Of a stretch of DNA of 5,560 nt, positions 1 to 3,838 are shown piece by piece. Origin of the DNA: an uncultured Eubacteriales bacterium (GTDB lineage: Bacteria; Bacillota; Clostridia; Christensenellales; Borkfalkiaceae). The notes under the pieces are model-generated. The model saw only the letters and a program-made list of their open reading frames with translations, searched no databases and was not told the DNA's origin. The DNA is taken from positions 1 through 5,560 of the forward strand of contig USOJ01000093.1 of NCBI GenBank assembly GCA_900556195.1, written 5' to 3'. A program made the position numbers and the translations under genes. How positions within the stretch are numbered: the stretch's first letter is position 1; the number at the start of each line of letters is the position of its first letter.

Positions 1-65
1 CCCTTTCCGCCACGCTGCGCGTGCCACCTCTCCCGCTTCAACGGGAGAGCATACACCCGGAAGGG
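1..65. repeat. Palindromic intergenic repeat-like element
   Basis: This non-coding stretch is made of nested inverted repeats. The outer arms CCCTTTCCG (1-9) and CGGAAGGG (58-65) pair over 8 bp with one bulged T. Inside are a hairpin with arms CACGC/GCGTG (11-15 and 19-23, loop TGC) and a perfect 8-bp hairpin with arms CTCTCCCG/CGGGAGAG (28-35 and 42-49, 6-base loop). Neither inner hairpin is followed by a T-tract on either strand, so they do not look like terminators. The compact architecture resembles the REP-like or MITE-like palindromic repeats scattered between genes in many gut Clostridia genomes; that family assignment is inferred from general resemblance. The window starts at the first arm, so the left boundary is unknown. 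A second CCGGAAGGG copy at 136-144 may mark an alternative right end. Confidence 0.5.
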
Positions 66-80
66 TAAAACCTGCGGACC

Positions 81-132
81 CGATATTATTCTTGTCTGGC
101 ATACGGATAACGCGGCGTATGAATAGTATTCG
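81..132. repeat. Long imperfect stem-loop upstream of cysK
   Basis: Bases 81-90 (CGATATTATT) can pair with 122-132 (AATAGTATTCG), with one bulge and one G-U pair if transcribed. After a 9-base one-sided internal loop (91-99) comes a perfect inner stem, CATACG/CGTATG (100-105 and 116-121), closed by a 10-base loop. No open reading frame or known riboswitch signature was recognised here. It lies upstream of the cysK promoter, so it is not in the cysK leader. It could be part of the repeat element at 1-65, the 3' end of an upstream transcript, or a chance structure. Confidence 0.35.
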
Positions 133-167
133 CTTCCGGAAGGGAAAAAATTTACGGAATTTTATCG

Positions 168-183
168 AAAAAAATATTTTTTT
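168..183. promoter_or_regulatory. A7-TA-T7 palindrome, possible UP element
   Basis: Seven A, then TA, then seven T form a perfect 16-base palindrome. It lies about 49-64 bases upstream of the start point predicted for cysK, close to where A/T-tract UP elements contact the RNA polymerase alpha subunit. Its role is inferred from position and composition only; it could equally be a simple bent A/T spacer. Confidence 0.35.
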
Positions 184-195
184 GACTTTCACCCC

Positions 196-225
196 TTGAC
201 AACCCGCATACGACAAGCATATAAT
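196..225 (+). promoter_or_regulatory. Sigma-A type promoter of cysK
   Basis: The -35 box TTGACA (196-201) and -10 box TATAAT (220-225) both match the vegetative consensus exactly, with an 18-base spacer. Transcription would begin near base 232, giving a leader of about 24 bases, too short for a T-box or SAM riboswitch. The TTG of the -35 box is also an in-frame possible start codon for cysK, but it lies upstream of the transcript and can be ruled out. Confidence 0.9.
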
Positions 226-241
226 GTGGACGAAAACGAAC

Positions 242-248
242 AAAGGAG
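242..248 (+). promoter_or_regulatory. Ribosome binding site of cysK
   Basis: AAAGGAG is followed by 7 bases and then the ATG at 256. This fixes the cysK start at 256 instead of the upstream in-frame TTG at 196. Confidence 0.9.
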
Positions 249-255
249 TAATTAT

Positions 256-1185
256 ATGATTTACGGCGGCGTTGACGAGTTGGTCGGTAAAACCCCATTA
301 CTCAACCTTAAAAAATATGCGAAGAAACACGATTTACGCGCCGAGATACTTGCTAAACTCGAATACTTCAATCCGTCGGGTTCGGTTAAAGACAGAGTTG
401 CGAAAGCGATGATAGAAGACGCCGAAGCGAAAGGGCTTTTAACCCACGATTCGGTTATAATCGAGCCTACTTCGGGCAACACGGGTATAGGCTTGGCTGC
501 GATAGGCGCGGCGAAGGGCTATAAAGTAATTCTCACCATGCCCGAAACCATGAGCGTAGAACGCCGCAACATAATAAAAGCCTACGGCGCGGAAATAGTC
601 CTTACCGAAGGCGCGAAGGGTATGAAAGGAGCGATTGCCAAAGCCGAAGAACTCGCAAAAACTCTTCCGAACGCGTTTATCGCGGGGCAGTTCGTAAACC
701 CCGCCAACCCGAGAGCGCATTATCTCACGACGGGTCCCGAAATCTGGAACGATACCGACGGCAAAGTCGATATTTTGGTGGCGGGCGTAGGCACCGGCGG
801 GACTTTAAGCGGTACGGGCAAGTATCTTAAAGAGAAAACCCCGGATCTGAAAGTAATAGCCGTAGAACCCGAAACTTCACCCGTTTTATCCAAAGGCGTA
901 AGCGGGTCGCATAAAATTCAGGGCATCGGCGCGGGATTCGTTCCCGATACGCTCGATACGTCCGTTTACGACGAGATAATAACCGTAAACAACGAAGTAT
1001 GCTTTTCTACGGCTAAGGAATTAGGCGTTACCGAGGGCGTTCTGGTCGGCATATCTTCGGGCGCGGCGTTATGGGCTGCAACCGAGGTTGCGAAACGCGC
1101 CGAAAACGCGGGCAAAAATATAGTCGTTATTCTTCCCGACGGCGGCGACAGATATTTTTCGACGCCCTTGTTCCAAAGCAAATAA
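256..1185 (+). CDS. cysK: Cysteine synthase A (O-acetylserine sulfhydrylase)
   Basis: This PLP enzyme makes L-cysteine from O-acetyl-L-serine and sulfide in the cytoplasm, the last step of cysteine synthesis. The 309-residue product is the normal family length and complete. Visible hallmarks are the PLP-binding lysine in NPSGSVKDR (Lys45), the substrate loop PTSGNTG (71-77), the glycine-rich phosphate loop GVGTGGT (177-183), the KIQGIGAGF stretch (220-228) typical of CysK, and the serine-containing GISSGA (265-270) that contacts the PLP ring nitrogen. There is no C-terminal CBS domain, so it is not cystathionine beta-synthase. The start is set by the AAAGGAG site. It has its own strong promoter, is followed by a hairpin and appears monocistronic; no cysE lies nearby, and no CymR site or riboswitch was recognised. 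A CysM-like side activity cannot be excluded from sequence alone. Confidence 0.96.
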   Translation: MIYGGVDELVGKTPLLNLKKYAKKHDLRAEILAKLEYFNPSGSVKDRVAKAMIEDAEAKGLLTHDSVIIEPTSGNTGIGLAAIGAAKGYKVILTMPETMSVERRNIIKAYGAEIVLTEGAKGMKGAIAKAEELAKTLPNAFIAGQFVNPANPRAHYLTTGPEIWNDTDGKVDILVAGVGTGGTLSGTGKYLKEKTPDLKVIAVEPETSPVLSKGVSGSHKIQGIGAGFVPDTLDTSVYDEIITVNNEVCFSTAKELGVTEGVLVGISSGAALWAATEVAKRAENAGKNIVVILPDGGDRYFSTPLFQSK

Positions 1186-1207
1186 TTTAATATTTAACGT
1201 AAAGAAC

Positions 1208-1247
1208 GCGCGGGAAGTCGAAAACGAAAATTTTCGACTCCCCGCGC
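1208..1247. terminator. Hairpin between convergent genes, probable bidirectional terminator
   Basis: Arms 1208-1224 and 1231-1247 form a 17-bp stem with one A-C mismatch and a 6-base loop. The outer half is GC-rich (GCGCGGG) and the inner half AT-rich. It starts 22 bases after the cysK stop and lies 16 bases beyond the stop of the minus-strand PHP gene, so it fits a shared terminator. Neither side carries a clear T-tract, so it is not a textbook intrinsic terminator. It may instead act as a 3'-end stabilising structure or need a factor. Confidence 0.65.
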
Positions 1248-1263
1248 AACGCTATTGACGTAT

Positions 1264-1968
1264 TCAAACGCAAGGATGATTACCCGTGATTAAAGTGTGG
1301 CGGCGTTTTCTGAGTTCTTCAACCAACTCTTTTTCGGTCTTTACTTCGTTTTCGAGTATTACGCCCGCGCCGCCGTCTACGGGTTCGTGAAAATCGCTGC
1401 CGGCAAGCGCGATAAGCCCGTTTTCTGTAACGTAACGCTCTGCTAAGTCGTTGCGACTGTCGTTCCGCGCGTTTCCGTTATACGCTTCCGCCGCTGCCAG
1501 AAGGCTCGGCTCTCGATAAGAAATCATTCTTCTGAACGGATGAGCCTGCGAAAAGATCCAGCCGTTCTTCTTGCAGAATTCGCTTATATCTTCTACTTTT
1601 TTATAGAAAAATTCTTCCGCGCCGCTTAAAACGAAGTCGGGCGTTGCGCCGTATATCAGAAATTCGGCTTTGTCGGGAGTTTTTTCGTTGTAGTACGAAG
1701 TACAGTCGGGCATAAATTCCATTCCGAAAAAGGTATCTATACCGACCGCGGACAGACGGTCTTTCAACCTATAATAATGTTCTACGAAATTCTCGTTATA
1801 AGATTTCGCCGTCATGCCGTAATAGCCGATTAAAAAGGAATTGTAGTGCGAAGTGTAAACCACTCCGTTATAGCCCTTTTCTTTATATATCCGGGCGATT
1901 TCGTTTTCGTCGGCGATCGCGCAAGGCGAAGTGCCCGCGACGTGCAAATGCGTTTCGAGTTTATACAT
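1264..1968 (-). CDS. PHP-domain metal-dependent phosphoesterase family protein
   Basis: The 234-residue protein is essentially one PHP domain, a distorted TIM barrel with a multinuclear metal site that hydrolyses phosphoesters; the substrate is unknown. Candidate metal ligands appear in the usual order: His7 and His9 (ETHLH), His41 (TSHYN), Glu84 (GMEF), His143 (AHPFRR), and Asp192 and His194 (GSDFH). The HLH plus SPC start resembles a subgroup of small clostridial PHP proteins. One oddity is Ser40, where many relatives have Asp in a TDH motif. The ATG at 1968 is the only workable start: the HxH motif begins at residue 7, and an in-frame TAA lies four codons upstream. No ribosome binding site is visible. 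The gene follows cwlD after 41 bases but seems to have its own promoter at 1975-2003. It could be annotated as a histidinol-phosphatase relative, but no histidine genes are present to support that role. Confidence 0.88.
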   Translation of the reverse strand: MYKLETHLHVAGTSPCAIADENEIARIYKEKGYNGVVYTSHYNSFLIGYYGMTAKSYNENFVEHYYRLKDRLSAVGIDTFFGMEFMPDCTSYYNEKTPDKAEFLIYGATPDFVLSGAEEFFYKKVEDISEFCKKNGWIFSQAHPFRRMISYREPSLLAAAEAYNGNARNDSRNDLAERYVTENGLIALAGSDFHEPVDGGAGVILENEVKTEKELVEELRKRRHTLITGNHPCV

Positions 1969-1974
1969 ACCCGC

Positions 1975-2003
1975 ATTTTAATCTTTCTTTCGCAAAAAGT
2001 AAA
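1975..2003 (-). promoter_or_regulatory. Candidate promoter giving a leaderless PHP mRNA
   Basis: On the minus strand, TTTACT (2003-1998, 4 of 6 to the -35 consensus) and TAAAAT (1980-1975, 5 of 6 to the -10 consensus) are separated by an ideal 17 bases. Only six bases (GCGGGT) lie between the -10 box and the ATG, so the expected start point is the A of the ATG. This would explain why no Shine-Dalgarno sequence is seen. The -35 match is modest, and readthrough from cwlD is an alternative. Confidence 0.45.
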
Positions 2004-2009
2004 GTGTTT

Positions 2010-2705
2010 TTATCGAGATTTCTGACTTGAGCCGACGAATAAATATTCCATAATGCCGTCGGCGATCTTTTGAGCGATTTCCTTTCTGTATTCGTCGGTA
2101 AGCAGAAGTTTTTCGTCTTCTTCGTTGGATAAAAATCCGCATTCGACGAGCGTTGCCGTCGGTTCGGCTTCGTTAAGGACGTAATAGTCGCCCGTGAGCG
2201 GAGCAAGCGAACGCGTCTGTCCGCCGAGCGTATTGAGATTTTTTTGCATTATGCCCGCAAACCGCTCGCATTCTTCGTCGTTCTCTCTGTAAAACGCCTG
2301 CGCGCCCCTCCTCGACGGCGACGAATAGTAATTTATATGCACCGACACGAAACAACTCGCGTTTGAGCCGTTGATGATTTTCTTTCTCGCGAGCATATCT
2401 CTTTTTTTGAATCCGTCAGTCGCAGAGCCGTACAAGCCGCCGTCGCCCGTTCTCGTCATAACGACTTTTATTCCCGATTTTTCGAGCGACTTTTTCAACT
2501 CTTTGCATATTTTAAGGTTTAATTCGCTTTCCTTAACGCCCGTCTTGATGCCCGTAACTCCGCCGTCTATTCCGCCGTGCCCCGCGTCGAGAACGACGAC
2601 TATATCGCTTTTAGGACTTTCCGCCGTTTCTTTGGCTATTCTGACCCACGCCACGCACAACGTAACGACCATAAACGCAAGACAAAAGGCAACGAATTTT
2701 TTCAC
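2010..2705 (-). CDS. cwlD: N-acetylmuramoyl-L-alanine amidase, CwlD-like
   Basis: This is an Amidase_3 zinc enzyme that cleaves the amide bond between N-acetylmuramic acid and the stem peptide. CwlD homologues act in the forespore/mother-cell envelope to make muramic-delta-lactam in spore cortex. From the chosen GTG at 2705 the product is 231 residues, close to B. subtilis CwlD. It begins with two lysines and one hydrophobic segment (about residues 4-21), a signal anchor. The zinc/catalytic residues are visible as DAGHGGIDGG (His43), KESELNL (Glu59), SVHIN (His123) and the catalytic glutamate of VECGFLSN (Glu188). The GTG at 2720 has no ribosome binding site and itself lies in the likely one (GTGGAG, 2720-2715), so 2705 is preferred. 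It is separated from hprK by a terminator, implying its own promoter, which I could not identify firmly. The CwlD assignment over other Amidase_3 proteins rests on size, single domain and N-terminal anchor. Confidence 0.85.
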   Translation of the reverse strand: MKKFVAFCLAFMVVTLCVAWVRIAKETAESPKSDIVVVLDAGHGGIDGGVTGIKTGVKESELNLKICKELKKSLEKSGIKVVMTRTGDGGLYGSATDGFKKRDMLARKKIINGSNASCFVSVHINYYSSPSRRGAQAFYRENDEECERFAGIMQKNLNTLGGQTRSLAPLTGDYYVLNEAEPTATLVECGFLSNEEDEKLLLTDEYRKEIAQKIADGIMEYLFVGSSQKSR

Positions 2706-2714
2706 CGCACAACG

Positions 2715-2720
2715 CTCCAC
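2715..2720 (-). promoter_or_regulatory. Ribosome binding site that decides the cwlD start
   Basis: GTGGAG on the minus strand is followed by 9 bases and then the GTG at 2705-2703 that opens a Lys-Lys plus hydrophobic anchor. The upstream in-frame GTG (2720-2718) forms part of this site and has nothing like a ribosome binding site before it. Confidence 0.65.
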
Positions 2721-2762
2721 GATAGATAATATTCACTTAAAACCTGCATAATTCATTATGTC

Positions 2763-2771
2763 TGTGAATAA
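2763..2771 (-). promoter_or_regulatory. Near-consensus DnaA box
   Basis: TGTGAATAA differs from TGTGGATAA (the complement of TTATCCACA) at one base. It lies about 64 bases from the perfect pair at 2835-2871. An 8-of-9 match is expected about once per window by chance, and another occurs inside uvrC (4426-4434), so this site only matters in combination with the perfect pair. Confidence 0.25.
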
Positions 2772-2828
2772 AACCCGTAATCGTAGATTTTATGCGGGAT
2801 TATGCGTTTTCGCTGTTGACAAGTGTAT

Positions 2829-2870
2829 AAAAAATGTGGATAACCCGCCGTTTTAAGGCGAGTTATCCAC
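2829..2870 (-). terminator. Intrinsic terminator of the uvrC-hprK operon
   Basis: Reading the minus strand, arms 2870-2857 and 2849-2836 form a 14-bp stem with one G-U pair and a 7-base loop (2856-2850). One A and then six T (2834-2829) follow. It begins 29 bases after the hprK stop, so it is a good rho-independent terminator for uvrC-hprK. It implies that cwlD downstream is transcribed from its own promoter. Both arms contain DnaA box sequences. Confidence 0.85.
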
Positions 2871-2871
2871 A
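2835..2871. promoter_or_regulatory. Two perfect inverted DnaA boxes
   Basis: TGTGGATAA (2835-2843, box on the minus strand) and TTATCCACA (2863-2871, box on the plus strand) both match the DnaA-box consensus 9 of 9 and are separated by 19 bases. Since they form the two arms of one hairpin, they count as a single statistical event. Weaker 7-of-9 matches lie at 2814-2822, 2822-2830 and 2886-2894. No dnaA, dnaN or rpmH is in the window, so there is no basis for calling an origin. A DnaA titration or regulatory site is possible. Confidence 0.5.
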
Positions 2872-2885
2872 AGAACGTACGTTCG
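2872..2885 (-). promoter_or_regulatory. Candidate LexA/SOS box
   Basis: The minus strand reads CGAACGTACGTTCT, containing the perfect 12-base palindrome GAACGTACGTTC (2873-2884). It fits the Gram-positive LexA (DinR) consensus CGAAC-RNRY-GTTYC at 13 of 14 positions. It sits 15 bases beyond the hprK stop and directly abuts the DnaA-box terminator, about 167 bases upstream of cwlD. This is an unusual place for an SOS operator, since uvrC would be expected to be controlled at its 5' end outside the window. A bare GAAC-N4-GTTC match has a chance expectation of roughly 0.1 per window. Confidence 0.4.
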
Positions 2886-2899
2886 TGTTAATAAGTTTT

Positions 2900-3838
2900 T
2901 CAATCGTCGGTCGAGCCGAAAACGCTTTCCATTAGCGCCTTTGCGGGGTCGTAACCGGCTTGCTTCAAGCGGTATTTTCTCGCGGCGGTTTCGAGTACTA
3001 CGGGGATATTCCGTCCGGGCGTTACCGGAATAACGACTTTCAATACGTCTATGCCGAGCATATCCTCGTAAACGTCTTCCGTACCTATTCTGTCGTAATT
3101 TTTGCCTTCTTCCCACGGGGAGAGTTCGGCGATAATGTCGACTTCCGCGCTCGGTCGGATAGACCCCGGACCGAACATCTGCTGTATGTTGATAATGCCT
3201 ATTCCGCGTATTTCCATATAGTATCTCGTCATTTCGGGGGATTTACCGACGAGTTGGTCGTTTATGTTTTTGATGATTACGCTGTCGTCCGACACGAGGC
3301 GGTGTCCGCGGCTTATGAGTTCGAGCGCGATTTCGCTCTTACCTAAACCCGACTTGCCGATTATAAGTATGCCTATGCCGAAAACGTCCATCAAAACGCC
3401 GTGGACGACTTCGGTCGGAGCGAGAAGTTCGCTCTGATATGCCGTTATATCGTTTATGAGTACCGTCGTTATTTTATCCGATCGTAAAAGCGGACAGCCG
3501 TATTTTGCCGCAAGTTCGTAAATTTCGGGCACGAAATCGAGTCCGCGCGATATTATAAGGCAGGGTAATCTCGTCGCGAGCAATTTATCTATGAGTTTAT
3601 ATCTCTTTTTTTCGTCCATTCCGCGCAGGTATTCGCTTTCGGCGTGCCCTATAACTTCAACTCGCGTGTCGTCGAAATGTTCGGTGTAGCCCGATAAAAA
3701 CAAACCGGGGCGGGATACGCTTATCGACTGTAATTTCACCGTGTTTCTGCCCTCGTACGCCACGGTTAAGTCCAACGCTTTGGCGAAATCTTTTACCGAA
3801 ACTTCTTCTACGGGCGTAGTGATAATTCTATTCTTCAT
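2900..3838 (-). CDS. hprK: HPr kinase/phosphorylase
   Basis: This bifunctional enzyme phosphorylates HPr (PtsH) on Ser-46 with ATP or PPi and also removes that phosphate. It is the metabolic sensor for CcpA-type carbon catabolite control and works as a cytoplasmic hexamer. The 312-residue product is full length. The N-terminal HPr_kinase_N domain covers about 1-130. The C-terminal kinase domain shows His146 in VVHGVLMDVFG, the P-loop GKSGLGKS (161-168), GHRLVSDD with the paired aspartates 184-185, and the HprK signature EIRGIGIINI (209-218). Its ATG lies inside the last codons of uvrC (11-base overlap), suggesting translational coupling. The closest ribosome binding site, AAAGGAG, is 13 bases away, longer than usual. 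A strong terminator follows. ptsH, rapZ, yvcK and whiA, often near hprK in Clostridia, are not in the window. Confidence 0.96.
   Translation of the reverse strand: MKNRIITTPVEEVSVKDFAKALDLTVAYEGRNTVKLQSISVSRPGLFLSGYTEHFDDTRVEVIGHAESEYLRGMDEKKRYKLIDKLLATRLPCLIISRGLDFVPEIYELAAKYGCPLLRSDKITTVLINDITAYQSELLAPTEVVHGVLMDVFGIGILIIGKSGLGKSEIALELISRGHRLVSDDSVIIKNINDQLVGKSPEMTRYYMEIRGIGIINIQQMFGPGSIRPSAEVDIIAELSPWEEGKNYDRIGTEDVYEDMLGIDVLKVVIPVTPGRNIPVVLETAARKYRLKQAGYDPAKALMESVFGSTDD

Noticed and set aside
28..49. Intrinsic terminator of a gene upstream of the window
   Set aside because: The hairpin is perfect, but there is no T-tract on either side, and it sits inside a larger palindromic array.
196..255. 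Twenty-residue N-terminal extension of cysK from a TTG at 196
   Set aside because: The TTG is part of the TTGACA -35 box, lies upstream of the predicted transcript start and has no ribosome binding site. The extension is not part of the CysK family.
226..255. T-box or SAM riboswitch controlling cysK
   Set aside because: The predicted leader is only about 24 bases, far too short for either structure, and no signature motif is present.
2371..2751. Plus-strand open frame of 126 codons opposite cwlD
   Set aside because: It mirrors the cwlD frame and has no independent support.
2720..2800. Sporulation sigma-E or sigma-G promoter for cwlD (CATAAAAT near 2789-2796 and AATATTA near 2726-2732 on the minus strand)
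   Set aside because: The -10-like strings are reasonable, but the matching -35 elements are missing or wrongly spaced, so no promoter is called. cwlD regulation by these factors is known in B. subtilis but is not shown here.
2816..2844. Plus-strand promoter TTGACA-17-GATAAC
   Set aside because: The -35 box is perfect but the -10 is only 4 of 6, the bases are already explained by the T-tract and stem of the minus-strand terminator, and transcription would run antisense into hprK with no gene to serve.
2835..2871. Replication origin (oriC)
   Set aside because: No dnaA, dnaN, recF or rpmH is present, and the two perfect boxes are the arms of one terminator hairpin. The evidence supports a possible DnaA site, not an origin.
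2960..3346. Plus-strand open frame of 128 codons opposite hprK
   Set aside because: It is antisense to the conserved kinase domain of HprK and its translation matches no known protein.
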